From positions 186,001 to 250,000 of the forward strand of contig NZ_JAGMWN010000005.1 in assembly GCF_017963645.1 (NCBI RefSeq): a stretch of 64,000 nucleotides of DNA, read 5' to 3'. The notes under the pieces were generated by a model, which saw only the letters and a list, made by a program, of their open reading frames with translations, ran no database searches and had not been told where the DNA came from. Origin of the DNA: Marivibrio halodurans. Its GTDB lineage: Bacteria; Pseudomonadota; Alphaproteobacteria; UBA8366; Aestuariispiraceae. Both the position numbers and the translations under genes were made by a program. Numbering within the stretch: position 1 is the first letter of the stretch; each line of letters starts with the position of its first letter. Shown one piece after another: positions 1-9,409 of this stretch.

Positions 1-520
1 AGAAGATCATGAAGAAGCCCGCCTCCTTCCAGATCGCCACCACCATGACGGCGCCGAGCACGAGTTGCGGGTCGCCCAGCCAATTGACCTGCGCGCCGCC
101 GAACAGGGCACGCACCTGATCGATCAGACCGAAACCGGGGGTATAGAAGAACATCCAGATATTGGCGGTGGCGATCAGCGGCAGCACGGTCGGCGCGAAA
201 TAGGCCATGCGGACGAAACCGCGCCCCTTCAGCTTGCCGTCGACCCAAAGCGCCATGGCGATCGCCAGCGCGATCGATACCGGAATGGTGACAAGCGCGT
301 AGAGCGCATTGTTCTCCAGCACCCGCCAGAAGGTCGCGTCGTTCAGCAGGAACTCGTAATTCGCGGTGCCGACGAATGTCGCCGGCCGCGCACCGCGCGG
401 CGTGGAGAAGAAGCTGTCGATGATCGTCTTGACGGCCGGAACATGGGTGAAGGCGAACAGCAGCACCAGGGCAGGCGTCAGCAGCAGCCAGCCGTGGATC
501 CATTCGATACGTCGCGTCAT
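1..520 (-). CDS. ugpA: sn-glycerol-3-phosphate ABC transporter permease UgpA (partial)
   Basis: Inner-membrane permease subunit of a binding-protein-dependent importer, probably for sn-glycerol-3-phosphate or related glycerophosphodiesters. The ATG is at 518-520 on the minus strand. The protein opens with MTRRIEWIHGWLLL, then a first membrane helix (LLLTPALVLLFAF), the periplasmic stretch with FVGTANYEFLL typical of MalF/UgpA-type permeases, and at least two further helices. The coding frame is still open at base 1, so the C-terminal part including the EAA loop lies outside the window. It is the last visible gene of glpR-ugpC-ugpB-ugpA, 90 bases downstream of ugpB. Substrate is inferred from the neighbours; a general sugar permease of the same family is the alternative. 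Confidence 0.82.
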   Translation of the reverse strand, partial: MTRRIEWIHGWLLLTPALVLLFAFTHVPAVKTIIDSFFSTPRGARPATFVGTANYEFLLNDATFWRVLENNALYALVTIPVSIALAIAMALWVDGKLKGRGFVRMAYFAPTVLPLIATANIWMFFYTPGFGLIDQVRALFGGAQVNWLGDPQLVLGAVMVVAIWKEAGFFMIF

Positions 521-610
521 CGCCTCATATCCCCACCCGATGGGGGTCACGGCCGGGCCACCGGCGGCGGGGTCCAGGACCCCCGCCGCCGACGGTCGGC
601 CGCCCCCGCC

Positions 611-1897
611 TCAGCGATAGGCGCTCAGGATGCGGTCGGCCTGGGCCTGCGCTTCATCCAACGCGGTCTTCGGGTCCTTCTGACCCGTGATCGCGGCTTC
701 CAGCGCGTCGTTCAGGATCGTCGTGATGCGCTGGTTCTGGTAGGTGGCAAGCTCCGCCACCGCATATTCCAACTGATCGCGCGCGACCTTCGCCTGCGGG
801 AAGCCTTCGACATACTCCTTCATCGCCGGCGTCTCCCAGGCGTCGGGACGCGGGGCGACATAGCCGGTCGCGATCGACCAGCGCGCGGCCTGCTCCGGCG
901 CGGATATCCACTTGATGAAGTCGAGCGAGGCCTTCTGCTGCGCGTCGGTCGAGTCCTTGAAGATGTAGAAATTGCCGCCGCCGGTCGGCGCGCCCGGGCG
1001 CACCTTCGCGGGCAGCATGCCGACGCCGAAATCGAAGGGCGCGTTCTCGCGCACATTCGTCAGATTGCCGGTCGTCGTCCACATCATCGCCGTCTGCCCC
1101 TCGAAGAAGGCTTTCGGCGTCGCGCCCCATTCGATGATGCCGGGCTGCATGACCTCATGCTTGGTGGAGAGGTCGACGAGATATTGCAGCGCCTCGATCA
1201 CCTTCGGATCGTCGAAATTGGTCTCGTTGCCGGCGTCGTTCGCCAGGATCACGTCGTTCTGCGTGGTCAGCCCCTGGAACAGCCAATAGGGAAAGCCGGA
1301 GGACGGGATGCGCACGCCCCATTGGGTGACGTTACCGTCGGCGTCGCGCTTGGTCAGCTTCTTGCCGAATTCGACCTGCTCCTCCCAGTTGGCGGGGGGC
1401 GTCTCGGGGTCCAGCCCGGCCTCGGCGAAGGCTTCCTTGTTCCAATAGAGCACCGGGGTGGAGCGCTGGAACGGAATGCCGTAGGTCTTGCCGCCGGTCG
1501 TGCTGTTATCCATGAAGGCCGGATAAAAAGCGTCGAGCCAGGCTTGGTCGGCCCCGTCCTCGATCACGTCCTCGAAGGCGACGATGGCGTCTTCCTCGAT
1601 CAACGTAAACATATCGACCGACAGGATCACGGAGAGCTGAGGCGGCGTGCCGCCGCGAACGGCCGTCAGCGTCTTGGTGATCGTGTCCTGATAGCTGCCG
1701 GCATAGACCGCGTCGATGGTCACGTCCGGATTGGCCTTCACATAGTCGTTCGTCAGATCCTCGATCGTCTGGGCGGCCTTGCCGCCGACCGCGACGGGAA
1801 AGAAGAACTGCAATTCGACCGCCTGCGCGCTGGTCGAGAGCATGGCGCCAAGCGCGGCCGCGCCGGCGAGCATACCCGCTTTCTTCAGGATGGACAT
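611..1897 (-). CDS. ugpB: extracellular solute-binding protein UgpB
   Basis: Periplasmic binding protein (about 428 aa) of the same importer. It has a classical signal peptide (MSILKKAGMLAGAAALGAML...SAQA, cut after about residue 26) and then a cluster B, family 1 binding-protein fold beginning VELQFFFPV, with the UgpB-like stretches AGSYQDT, IPFQRSTPVLYWN and GGGNFYIF. The start chosen is the ATG at 1895-1897, because AGGAG lies about 10 bases before it and the signal peptide starts there; an in-frame upstream extension has no support. It sits between ugpC (70 bases upstream) and ugpA. Glycerol-3-phosphate binding is inferred from similarity and from the co-encoded GlpR-type regulator. Confidence 0.88.
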   Translation of the reverse strand: MSILKKAGMLAGAAALGAMLSTSAQAVELQFFFPVAVGGKAAQTIEDLTNDYVKANPDVTIDAVYAGSYQDTITKTLTAVRGGTPPQLSVILSVDMFTLIEEDAIVAFEDVIEDGADQAWLDAFYPAFMDNSTTGGKTYGIPFQRSTPVLYWNKEAFAEAGLDPETPPANWEEQVEFGKKLTKRDADGNVTQWGVRIPSSGFPYWLFQGLTTQNDVILANDAGNETNFDDPKVIEALQYLVDLSTKHEVMQPGIIEWGATPKAFFEGQTAMMWTTTGNLTNVRENAPFDFGVGMLPAKVRPGAPTGGGNFYIFKDSTDAQQKASLDFIKWISAPEQAARWSIATGYVAPRPDAWETPAMKEYVEGFPQAKVARDQLEYAVAELATYQNQRITTILNDALEAAITGQKDPKTALDEAQAQADRILSAYR

Positions 1898-1967
1898 GGT
1901 GACCTTGCTCCTCATGCTTGGGGAAGGATGGTGGGTTCGGAATACCGGCGCGCCGTCGACCATCGGG

Positions 1968-3101
1968 TCACGCCTTGCTTATCGCGGGGATCGGCGCGGG
2001 ACCGTCGCCATCCAGGCGCCGGCCGCTCCCGCCGTCGAAGAAATGCTGCGCGCGCGCGGGCCATGTCAGCCGAATCGGCGCGCCGGCCTGAAGCCGCCGC
2101 CGATGCGGCAGGCGCGCCGTCAGGACCTGATCCGCCGTTCGGCAGGAAACCAGATTGTCCGCGCCGAGATATTCCACGCTCTCGACCGTCGCCTCGATCC
2201 CCGGCGTGCCGGCATCGGCCAGCGCCAGATCCTCCGGCCGCACGCCGAGAAGTACGGGACGCGCGTCGGCCACCGGCACCGACGCGCGATCCAGGATCGC
2301 GCCGCCGCGCGAGGTGCCGCCATTCTCCACGCCGGCGGCGCGCCACCCGTCCTCGCAACGCGCGATCTCGATCAGGTTCATCGGCGGGGTGCCGATGAAG
2401 CGCGCGACGAAGGCGCTGGTCGGCCGGTCATAGAGGGCGCGGGGGGCGTCCGCCTGCTCGACCCGGCCCTGGTTCAGCACCACGATACGGTCGGCCATGC
2501 TGAGCGCCTCGGCCTGGTCGTGCGTGACATAGACCATGGTAAGGCCCAGCGCGCGTTGCAGGGCCCGCAGTTCGTTGCGCATCTCGTGCCGCAGCTTGGC
2601 GTCGAGATTGGAGAGCGGCTCGTCCATCAGGCAGATCGGCTTCTCCGCGATGATCGCGCGGGCCAGCGCCGTGCGCTGCTGCTGACCGCCGGAAATCTGG
2701 GATGGCTTGCGATGAAGCAGGGGTGTCAGCCCCAGCATCTCGGCAACCCGGTCGAGGCGCCGCGCGCGCTCCGCCTTGGCCACGCGCCGGACCTTGAGGC
2801 CGAAGAGGATATTCTCCGCCACGTTCAGATGCGGGAAGAGGGCATAGGACTGGAAGACCATCGCGATATCGCGACCGTTCGGCGGGCGATGCGTCACGTC
2901 CCGGCCGTCGATCAGGACCTGCCCGCCGCTGGCGCTTTCCAGCCCCGCCACCAGGCGCAGTGTCGTGGACTTGCCGCAACCGGACGGCCCCAGCAGGACG
3001 GTGAAGGCCCCGGCCTCCGCCGTGAAGCTCACCCGGTCCACGGCCACCGTCTCGCCCCAGCGCTTCTCCAACGCGCGCACCTCGATCGACACGCCGCTCA
3101 T
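1968..3101 (-). CDS. ugpC: ABC transporter ATP-binding protein UgpC
   Basis: Cytoplasmic ATPase (377 aa) of the MalK/UgpC class that powers the ugp importer. All ATPase motifs are visible: Walker A GPSGCGKST, Q-loop VFQSYALFPH, signature ISGGQQQR, Walker B ICLMDEPLSNLDAKLR and the H-loop VTHDQAEA. The C-terminal part carries the TOBE-type regulatory domain, including LLGVRPEDL. The ATG at 3099-3101 shares ATGA with the glpR stop, a four-base overlap that implies translational coupling. Order and orientation (regulator, ATPase, binding protein, permease) support one operon. Specificity could extend to other glycerol phosphates. Confidence 0.9.
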   Translation of the reverse strand: MSGVSIEVRALEKRWGETVAVDRVSFTAEAGAFTVLLGPSGCGKSTTLRLVAGLESASGGQVLIDGRDVTHRPPNGRDIAMVFQSYALFPHLNVAENILFGLKVRRVAKAERARRLDRVAEMLGLTPLLHRKPSQISGGQQQRTALARAIIAEKPICLMDEPLSNLDAKLRHEMRNELRALQRALGLTMVYVTHDQAEALSMADRIVVLNQGRVEQADAPRALYDRPTSAFVARFIGTPPMNLIEIARCEDGWRAAGVENGGTSRGGAILDRASVPVADARPVLLGVRPEDLALADAGTPGIEATVESVEYLGADNLVSCRTADQVLTARLPHRRRLQAGAPIRLTWPARAQHFFDGGSGRRLDGDGPAPIPAISKA

Positions 3102-3892
3102 GCGACCTCCTCGTCCCGGCAGAGGACGAGGGTACGGCCCGCCGCCTCCAGCGCCGCCACGATCGTCGTCGGCGGTGGCGCGTCGCAGAAGATGACATCG
3201 GCGTCCGTGATATGGCCGCCGCGCACATGGGCGGCACGACCGAACTTCGTCGAATCCAGGACCAGATAACTGGCGCGGCAATTGCGCCGGATGGCCTCCC
3301 GCACCCGAATCTCGTCCTCATGGAAATCCAGAAGTTCGCCGTCCGCGTCCACACCGCCCACGCCGTAGAGGCCGATATCGACCTTGAAGCGGGCGAAGAA
3401 GGCCTCGACCTCCGGGCCGATCACGTCGCGCGCGGCCAGCCGGATGGTGCCGCCCGGCATATGCACCTCCGCCCCCGGCGCGTCGCAGGCGCTGAGCGCC
3501 GCCATCAGATTGTTGGTATAGAGCCTGAGCCCGCGATGGCGGACGAGGTGACGCACGGCGATCTCCGGCGTCGTGCCGATGCTGACCGCGATGCTGGCGC
3601 CCGTCGGCACATGGCGGGCGACGGTGCGGGCAAGTTGCTCCTTCGCCGCGCCGTTCAGGATGCGCCGCTCGCCATAATTCAGGTTGGTTTCGGGGCTGGG
3701 AAGCTCGACCCCGCCATGTCGGCGCTTCAATACGCCGAGGTCACTGAGATCGTTTATGTCGCGACGGATCGTCTGCGTCGTCACCGCGAAATGCGCGGCC
3801 AGTTCCGCCACCGTCTGAAATCCGTGCTGGCGCACGCGCTCGGCGATCTGCGCCTGCCGCTCCGTCACACCGCCGATCGACCCGCCCGTCAT
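3098..3892 (-). CDS. glpR: DeoR-family transcriptional regulator, GlpR-like
   Basis: DNA-binding repressor (264 aa) probably controlling the ugp genes in response to a phosphorylated glycerol compound. The N-terminal winged helix shows TVAELAAHFAVTTQTIRRD followed by LKRRHGGV, the DeoR signature. The C-terminal sugar-phosphate sensor domain contains VSIGTTPE, LYTNNLMAA and the conserved end KFGRAAHVRGG. The ATG at 3890-3892 is preferred; the frame is open further upstream but those residues are Pro/Arg-rich and unlike DeoR N-termini. It is the first gene of the ugp operon and couples to ugpC by a four-base overlap. Autoregulation is likely but inferred. Confidence 0.85.
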   Translation of the reverse strand: MTGGSIGGVTERQAQIAERVRQHGFQTVAELAAHFAVTTQTIRRDINDLSDLGVLKRRHGGVELPSPETNLNYGERRILNGAAKEQLARTVARHVPTGASIAVSIGTTPEIAVRHLVRHRGLRLYTNNLMAALSACDAPGAEVHMPGGTIRLAARDVIGPEVEAFFARFKVDIGLYGVGGVDADGELLDFHEDEIRVREAIRRNCRASYLVLDSTKFGRAAHVRGGHITDADVIFCDAPPPTTIVAALEAAGRTLVLCRDEEVA

Positions 3893-4034
3893 CTCGTCCG
3901 CGCCTTCGCCTTCCCTTGGGTTGGGTGGGGAGGCCGGACGCATCGCCGCGCGACCGGCCACCCCGACCGTCGATGTCAGGGATAGACGCGGTCGGTTTCA
4001 CCACGACGTCGCGCGCATGACGTTTTGGTTTCAA

Positions 4035-4057
4035 ATGAACGTTCGGATGAACTTTCC
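4035..4057. promoter_or_regulatory. candidate GlpR operator (direct repeats)
   Basis: Two direct repeats of ATGAAC-N-TTC (4035-4044 and 4047-4056) spaced 12 bases lie about 145 bases upstream of glpR in its 272-base leader. DeoR-family repressors often bind short direct or inverted repeats of this kind. The assignment is an inference from position and repetition; nothing else in the leader looks like an operator. Confidence 0.35.
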
Positions 4058-4164
4058 GTATGCGATCGCGCGGACACGCACCCGCAGCCCCGCGCCGTGA
4101 CGGCCCGGCGGAATGTTGGCGAAATCTATGGTTAAGGGATACGGCGGGTAAGGGATACGACCGG

Positions 4165-4770
4165 TCAGGCGATCGGCTTGCGGGCGACGAGGTCGATCAA
4201 GGCGGACATGCCGGAATGGCCGCTTCCTTCCTCGATCTCGCGGTCGTAACTCATCAGTTCCAGAATCTCGAAATCGCCGAACGCCTCGTTCAACAGATCC
4301 TCGGTATACATGTTCTCCGCATGCGGCGGCCCGCCCGTGCCGTAGGCGATCTGCTCCGGCCGGTAGCCATGCAGCAGCAAGGTGCCGCCGGGCTTCAGCG
4401 CACGTTTCATGCCGGCGAACAGTGCCGGGCGTTCGTCCGGCGTCGCGAACTGAATGAAGATCGCGACGACGAGGTCGAAGGCCGCCTCCGGCCAGTCCCA
4501 GTTCAGCACGTCGACCGCTCGGAAATGAACCGACACCGCGCGGTTGGACGCCAGGGCGCGGGCCTTCTCCAACGCCACCTCGGACGCGTCGATTGCGGTG
4601 ACTTCCAGCCCCTTCCGCGCCAGGAAGACGGAATTGCGTCCCTCCCCGTCCGCGACGGAGAGCGCGCGCTGCCCCGGCAGAAGGAAGCTTTCATGCGCCG
4701 TCAGGAACCCGGCCGGTTCCGTCCCGAAGAGATAGCCGGGGACGGCATAACGCTCGTCCCAATTGCTCAT
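4165..4770 (-). CDS. class I SAM-dependent methyltransferase (TehB/thiopurine-like)
   Basis: Cytoplasmic methyltransferase of 201 aa. The opening WDERYAVPGYLFGTEP is typical of the TehB/tellurite-resistance and UbiE-like small methyltransferases. The SAM-binding motif I is altered to LSVADGEGRNSVFLA, motif II is VTAIDASEVAL and a post-motif FDLVVAIFIQF follows. The MFS exporter downstream overlaps its start region by four bases (stop and start share ATGA at 4767-4770); in transcription order the exporter gene comes first. The pair may handle one toxic compound by methylation and export, but this is only inference and the substrate is unknown. Confidence 0.8.
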   Translation of the reverse strand: MSNWDERYAVPGYLFGTEPAGFLTAHESFLLPGQRALSVADGEGRNSVFLARKGLEVTAIDASEVALEKARALASNRAVSVHFRAVDVLNWDWPEAAFDLVVAIFIQFATPDERPALFAGMKRALKPGGTLLLHGYRPEQIAYGTGGPPHAENMYTEDLLNEAFGDFEILELMSYDREIEEGSGHSGMSALIDLVARKPIA

Positions 4771-6020
4771 GACCGGGCCTCCTTCTCATGCTCCGGCGTC
4801 GGCTGGCACAGCTTGCCGCGCTCCGTAATGAATAGGATCACGAGCGACAGCGCGGCGAAACCGCTGAATCCCGTCGCCAGAGGGAGGATCGTGCCGTCGA
4901 AGGCTTGACCGACCAGGAACCCGCCGCCTGCGCCGACCAGGATCGTCACCGCCCCGATGATGGAGGAGGCGATGCCCGCCACATGCTGCTGCGGTTCCAT
5001 GGCGATCGAGTTGAAATTCGCGAAGATCAACCCCACCAGCGGCATGGTGCACCCTAGCAACGGCAGGAAAACATAGGCGGAAAGAAGATCGAGATGCGCC
5101 AGCACCAGCATCACGACGGAGAAGACGAGGAACATGATCACCGCGCCGTGCCCCATGATCCGCATGCCGAACCGCTCCACCAGCGCCGAATTGACGAAGG
5201 AGGCGAGCGCGATTCCGCTGGCCACCACGGCGAAGACCAGCGGGAACCATTGGCCGAGGCCCAGCACCTCCGCCAACACCTGCTGGGCGGAATTGATGAA
5301 GCCGAAAAGCGCGGCCAGGAAAGTACCGGCGGACAGCATATAGCCCACCGTCTGCCGCGCGCCGAAGATCGAGCCCAGCGCTTCAAGGACCGGCGCGACC
5401 TCGATCGGCCGCCGATACTCGGGATTCAGGGTCTCCGGCAAGCGGCGCAGACAAATCCAGAAGACGATGACCGCATAAACGAACAGCAGCACGAAGATCA
5501 TGTGCCAATTCGCGAACAGCAGCACCCCCTGCCCCAGCGAGGGCGCGACCACCGGCACCGCCATGAAGACCATGAAGACCAGCGACATGACCCGCGCCAT
5601 CTGCCGGCCGCCGTAACAGTCGCGCACCACCGCCACCGCCACCACGCGCGGCGCGGCCGAGCCCAGCCCCTGCACGAAGCGGCCGATCAGCAGCGCCTCC
5701 ATCGACGGTGAGATCGCGCAGAAGAACGCCGCCGCGCCGTAGATCACCAGCCCGGCCAGCAGCACCGGCCGCCGGCCGTACCGATCCGAAAGCACCCCCA
5801 TGGCCAACTGCCCGAGACCGAACCCGATCAGATAGGCGGAGATAACGGTCTGGGCATAGTTCGGGTCCGAGAGATGGAAGCTCCGCTCGATATTCGGGAA
5901 GCCCGGCAACATGATGTCGATGGCGAGCGCGTTGAGGGCCATGAGAGCCGCGACCAACGCGACGAAACCGCCGAAGCTCAGGGGAGCATGGCGGTTGGCG
6001 GGGGAGGGTTTTTCAGGCAT
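4767..6020 (-). CDS. MFS multidrug exporter, Bcr/CflA family
   Basis: Inner-membrane proton-coupled exporter of 417 aa with about 12 hydrophobic helices. The family marks are the first-helix motif NALAIDIMLPGFP, the loop GVLSDRYGRRPVLL (motif A) and RFVQGLGSAAPRVVAVAVVRD in helix 5, all characteristic of the Bcr/CflA drug-resistance group. The ATG at 6018-6020 (MPEKPS) is preferred to a farther upstream start that would add hydrophilic residues with no family match. The gene is upstream of, and overlaps by four bases, the methyltransferase gene, so they form a two-gene operon. Substrate cannot be read from sequence. Confidence 0.87.
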   Translation of the reverse strand: MPEKPSPANRHAPLSFGGFVALVAALMALNALAIDIMLPGFPNIERSFHLSDPNYAQTVISAYLIGFGLGQLAMGVLSDRYGRRPVLLAGLVIYGAAAFFCAISPSMEALLIGRFVQGLGSAAPRVVAVAVVRDCYGGRQMARVMSLVFMVFMAVPVVAPSLGQGVLLFANWHMIFVLLFVYAVIVFWICLRRLPETLNPEYRRPIEVAPVLEALGSIFGARQTVGYMLSAGTFLAALFGFINSAQQVLAEVLGLGQWFPLVFAVVASGIALASFVNSALVERFGMRIMGHGAVIMFLVFSVVMLVLAHLDLLSAYVFLPLLGCTMPLVGLIFANFNSIAMEPQQHVAGIASSIIGAVTILVGAGGGFLVGQAFDGTILPLATGFSGFAALSLVILFITERGKLCQPTPEHEKEARS

Positions 6021-6109
6021 GAGTTTCGAATAGGCGAGCACGCGCGGCCTGTCCACCCCCAGCGCCATGCCCAAACCGCAAAGCTGCTAGGCCGTGGCGG
6101 ATAAGATGA

Positions 6110-6152
6110 GTCTCCGCGCCCCTCCCCTGATAAGGGAGAGGGGCGCGGAGAC
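6110..6152. terminator. long GC-rich inverted repeat between betA and the MFS gene
   Basis: Arms of about 19 and 20 bases (starting GTCTCCGCGCCCCTC and ending GAGGGGCGCGGAGAC) pair around a short GATA loop with one bulged base. It lies 4 bases past the betA stop. There is no T-run, so it may act as a transcript-stabilising hairpin or REP-like element as much as a terminator. Confidence 0.6.
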
Positions 6153-6156
6153 GGCC

Positions 6157-7842
6157 TCAAGCCGCGCGCTCGCGCTGCTTCGTTTGCCAATCCGGGGCGA
6201 TCCAGACATCGGCGTTGGACGGCGCCAGGGGATCACGGCCACGCACGATATCGGCCGCCTTCTCCGCCACCATGATGGTCGGGGCGTTCAGGTTACCGTT
6301 GGTGATGGTGGGGAAGACCGAACTGTCGATGACGCGCAGATTCTCCATCCCACGCACCCGCGTCTCGGAGTCGAGAACCGCCATTGGATCGTCCCCCGCC
6401 CCCATCTTGCAGGTGCAGGAGGCGTGATAGGCACTCTCCGCCGCGCCACGAATCCAGGCGTCGATTGCCTCGTCCGACTGGATATCGTCGCCCGGTTGAA
6501 TCTCGCCCGCATTGTAGTCCGCCATGGCGGGCTGGGCCATGATCTCCCGGGTCAGGCGGATCGCGCTGCGGAAGGCTTCGCGATCCTCCTCCGCCTCATT
6601 GTAGTTGAAGAGGACGGAGGGCTTATGACGCGGGTCGGTCGATTTGATCGCGACGCGTCCCCGGCTCTTCGGCTTGTTCGGCCCGACATGCACCTGGAAA
6701 CCATGGCCGTCGAAGGCCGCCCGCCCGTCATAGCGCATCGCCCCCGGCAGGAAGTGATATTGAATGTCCGGCCATTCCAACCCGGCGCGGCTGCGGATGA
6801 AGGCGCAGCTCTCGAAGTGGCAGGTCGCGCCGAGGCCGGTCTTGAAGAAGTACCATTGCGCCCCGATCAGGAACTTGTGCCAGGGGTCCAGATGGGCGTT
6901 GAGGGTGATCGGCTGCTTACAGCGGAACTGGAAATAGACCTCCAGATGGTCCTGCAGGTTCGCGCCGACGCCCGGCAGGTCGTGCACCACGTCGACGCCC
7001 GCGTCCTTCAGCACCGCGGCCGGACCGATGCCCGACATCTGCAACAGCATGGGTGAGCCGATCGAGCCGGCGGAAAGGATGACCTCACGCCGGGCGGTCG
7101 CCCGGATCACCTTGCCGCCGCGCTCATATTCGATCCCGGTGGCGCGCTTGCCGTCGAGCAGGATGCGGCGGGACACCGCCTCGCTCACGACATGCAGGTT
7201 CCGGCGGTCGCGGATCGGCTTCAGATAGGCATTGGCGCAGGAGGAGCGCACGCCATCCTTGATCGTCATGTGCATCGGGCCGAAGCCTTCCTGACGATAA
7301 CCGTTATAATCCTCCGTCACGCCGTAACCGGCCTGATCCCCGGCCTCGATGAAGGCACGGTAGAGCGGGTTTCGCATCCGGTTGCCGAGCGACGTGCCCA
7401 GCGGCCCGTCGCCGCCGCGATAGGTATCCCCACCCTCGACCCAAGTCTCGGCCCGCTTGAAATAGGGCAGGCAGTGACGATACCCCCAGCCGTCGAGACC
7501 ACCTTCCGACTCCCACTGGTCGAAGTCGCGCGCATGGCCGCGCACATAGGCCATGCCGTTGATCGAGGACGAGCCGCCCAAGACCTTTCCGCGCGGGCAA
7601 TCGAAGCGGCGGCCGTCCATATGGGGCTCGGGCTCCGACTCATAGCCCCAGTTGAAACGCGGCATGTTCATTGGGATCGACAGCGCCGTCGGCATCTGGA
7701 TGAAGATCGACTTATCGCTGCCGCCCGCCTCGATCAGCAGCACGCTGACCTCGGGATCCTCGGTCAGTCGGTGCGCCATGACGCAACCGGCGCTGCCCGC
7801 GCCGACGATGATGTAATCGAAGCTCTCGCCGTTCTCGCTCAT
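6157..7842 (-). CDS. betA: choline dehydrogenase (GMC oxidoreductase)
   Basis: FAD-dependent oxidation of choline to betaine aldehyde, the first step of glycine betaine synthesis; membrane-associated in known cases. The 561 aa length fits the family (about 555). Visible are the dinucleotide-binding [14 protein letters not shown] near residue 10, GMC signature 1 ([15 protein letters not shown]), signature 2 ([16 protein letters not shown]) and the C-terminal active-site part with [10 protein letters not shown] and the NGNLNAPT block. The start ATG at 7840-7842 overlaps the betI stop by four bases. No betB is visible. The adjacent betI makes choline the best substrate; another alcohol is possible as GMC enzymes vary. 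Confidence 0.9.
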   Translation of the reverse strand: MSENGESFDYIIVGAGSAGCVMAHRLTEDPEVSVLLIEAGGSDKSIFIQMPTALSIPMNMPRFNWGYESEPEPHMDGRRFDCPRGKVLGGSSSINGMAYVRGHARDFDQWESEGGLDGWGYRHCLPYFKRAETWVEGGDTYRGGDGPLGTSLGNRMRNPLYRAFIEAGDQAGYGVTEDYNGYRQEGFGPMHMTIKDGVRSSCANAYLKPIRDRRNLHVVSEAVSRRILLDGKRATGIEYERGGKVIRATARREVILSAGSIGSPMLLQMSGIGPAAVLKDAGVDVVHDLPGVGANLQDHLEVYFQFRCKQPITLNAHLDPWHKFLIGAQWYFFKTGLGATCHFESCAFIRSRAGLEWPDIQYHFLPGAMRYDGRAAFDGHGFQVHVGPNKPKSRGRVAIKSTDPRHKPSVLFNYNEAEEDREAFRSAIRLTREIMAQPAMADYNAGEIQPGDDIQSDEAIDAWIRGAAESAYHASCTCKMGAGDDPMAVLDSETRVRGMENLRVIDSSVFPTITNGNLNAPTIMVAEKAADIVRGRDPLAPSNADVWIAPDWQTKQRERAA

Positions 7843-8447
7843 GATCCTTGTATCCCATCGCGTTCCGCGAGCGCGATTTGCGCGCGCACATAGTTCCAGG
7901 CGATCCGGCGCGCCGCCGCCGGATCGATCGAGCGCGGAGCCACGGCCGCCGTCAGCCACAGCCCGTCGATAATGGCGGCAAGGCCATCGGCCGCCTCCTC
8001 CACCGCCGCCTCGTCCGCGATCACGCCGCGCAGCGCATGGCGTAGCGTGCTGCGCAGACGGCGCAGATAGAGCCGCGCCAACCGCGCCAACGAGGGCGAA
8101 TGCGGCGTCTGCGCCCAAAAGCTGAGCCAAGCCGTCTGCACCGCGCCGGAGAATTGATCGATGGAGAAGCTGGCCTCGATCACCGCCTCCAGGCGCGCCT
8201 CGGGCGTCTGGGCGGTGGCGAGGCGCGTATTCACCTCCCGCCTTAGATCGCGCAGCATCGCGCGCATCGTCGCCGCCAGCAGCGCGTCCTTGCCGCCGAA
8301 ATAATGATGAATGATCCCGGAAGAGACCCCGGCGCGCGCGCTGATCTGCTTTACCGTCGCCTCCGCCAAGCCCTGCTCATGGATCGCGGCGACCGTCGCC
8401 TCGATCAACTGGCGGCGGCGGATCGGCTCCATTCCAAGTTTCGGCAT
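7839..8447 (-). CDS. betI: TetR-family choline-responsive repressor BetI
   Basis: Repressor of the bet genes, relieved by choline. The 202 aa protein starts [18 protein letters not shown], nearly identical to the well-known BetI N-terminus, which fixes the ATG at 8445-8447; a longer frame upstream is not needed. The helix-turn-helix is [26 protein letters not shown]. The ligand domain retains [10 protein letters not shown], also typical of BetI. It heads a two-gene operon with betA (ATGA overlap). A palindrome about 45 bases upstream is a likely operator. Confidence 0.92.
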   Translation of the reverse strand: MPKLGMEPIRRRQLIEATVAAIHEQGLAEATVKQISARAGVSSGIIHHYFGGKDALLAATMRAMLRDLRREVNTRLATAQTPEARLEAVIEASFSIDQFSGAVQTAWLSFWAQTPHSPSLARLARLYLRRLRSTLRHALRGVIADEAAVEEAADGLAAIIDGLWLTAAVAPRSIDPAAARRIAWNYVRAQIALAERDGIQGS

Positions 8448-8491
8448 CGATCCACTCGCCTGATTAGAGATGCGAACGCTATTGTTTTTAT

Positions 8492-8505
8492 ATTGGACGG
8501 TCAAT
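8492..8505. promoter_or_regulatory. candidate BetI operator
   Basis: The inverted repeat ATTG-N6-CAAT (ATTGGACGGTCAAT) lies 45 bases upstream of betI, resembles the published ATTGAACGTTCAAT-like BetI box, and overlaps TTGACC on the minus strand, a plausible -35 element. The surrounding 254-base gap also serves the divergent hydrolase gene. Confidence 0.55.
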
Positions 8506-8701
8506 TAAAAAAAACGAGAACACACAATTATAACGATAATATCATGATGTTCCGACATCTTCTCCATAGTGGAATTGATCCCCATGTGGAGAAGAGAAGG
8601 TCGACGATCCGGTCCTGCCGCCGCGCCATGTCGGATGCCCGGCCGTGAAGCAGTGGCTTCCGCCCGGCGCGCACGTATTGAACAAGGAGGAGAAGTTCCC
8701 G

Positions 8702-9370
8702 ATGGGCGATATGATCAAGTTCGACTGTCCCGAAGGCCATCAGGCCGACGGCTATCTGGCGGAGGCCGAGAACCCGAAGGGCGCCGTCGTCGTGATCCAG
8801 GAATGGTGGGGCCTCAACGACCAGATCAAGGGTGTGGCCGACCGGTTCGCCGCCGAAGGCTATACCGCGCTGGCCCCCGACCTCTTCGCGGGGCGGATCG
8901 CGGGCGACGCCGACGAGGCGAACCACATCATGACCAACCTCGATTGGGTCGGCGCGGTCGATCAGGAGGTCAAGGGCGCGGCGCGGCTGCTCAAGGGCAA
9001 GGCCGACAAGGTCGCGGTCATGGGCTTCTGCATGGGCGGCGCGCTCAGCATTATCGCGGGCGTGAAGCTCGACGAATGCGACGCCGCCATCTGCTATTAC
9101 GGTATCCCACCCAAGGAGCAGGCCGATCCCAGGCAGATGCGCGTCCCCTTCCAGGCGCATTTCGCGACCAATGACGGGTGGTGCACACCGGAAGCGATCG
9201 GCGCGCTCGAACAGGCGTTGAAGGAATCACCCGCGCCGGTGGTCGAAATCCATCGCTATGACGGCGAGCACGCCTTCTTCAACGAGACCTCGGACGTCTA
9301 TGACAAGAACGCGGCCGAGACCAGTTGGGACCGCACGATCGCCTTCCTGGACAAGCAGTTCGGAAGCTGA
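8702..9370 (+). CDS. dienelactone hydrolase family protein
   Basis: Cytoplasmic alpha/beta hydrolase of 222 aa. The nucleophile elbow is GFCMGGA, with Cys in place of Ser as in carboxymethylenebutenolidase; the early QEWWGLND supplies the conserved Glu, and DGEHAFFNE holds the catalytic His after the Asp-containing ATNDGWC region. The start is the ATG at 8702, seven bases after AAGGAGGAGAAG. The gene is monocistronic and divergent from betI, facing the convergent dioxygenase gene. True substrate unknown; these proteins also act on other lactones and esters. Confidence 0.85.
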   Translation: MGDMIKFDCPEGHQADGYLAEAENPKGAVVVIQEWWGLNDQIKGVADRFAAEGYTALAPDLFAGRIAGDADEANHIMTNLDWVGAVDQEVKGAARLLKGKADKVAVMGFCMGGALSIIAGVKLDECDAAICYYGIPPKEQADPRQMRVPFQAHFATNDGWCTPEAIGALEQALKESPAPVVEIHRYDGEHAFFNETSDVYDKNAAETSWDRTIAFLDKQFGS

Positions 9371-9409
9371 TGCGCCCGGGTACCAGGTGGCCCGGCCCGC
9401 CGGGTCGGG

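Noticed and set aside
65-2398. A 777-codon plus-strand frame over ugpB and ugpC
   Set aside because: Antisense to two well-defined transporter genes and made of low-information Arg/Gly/Asp residues.
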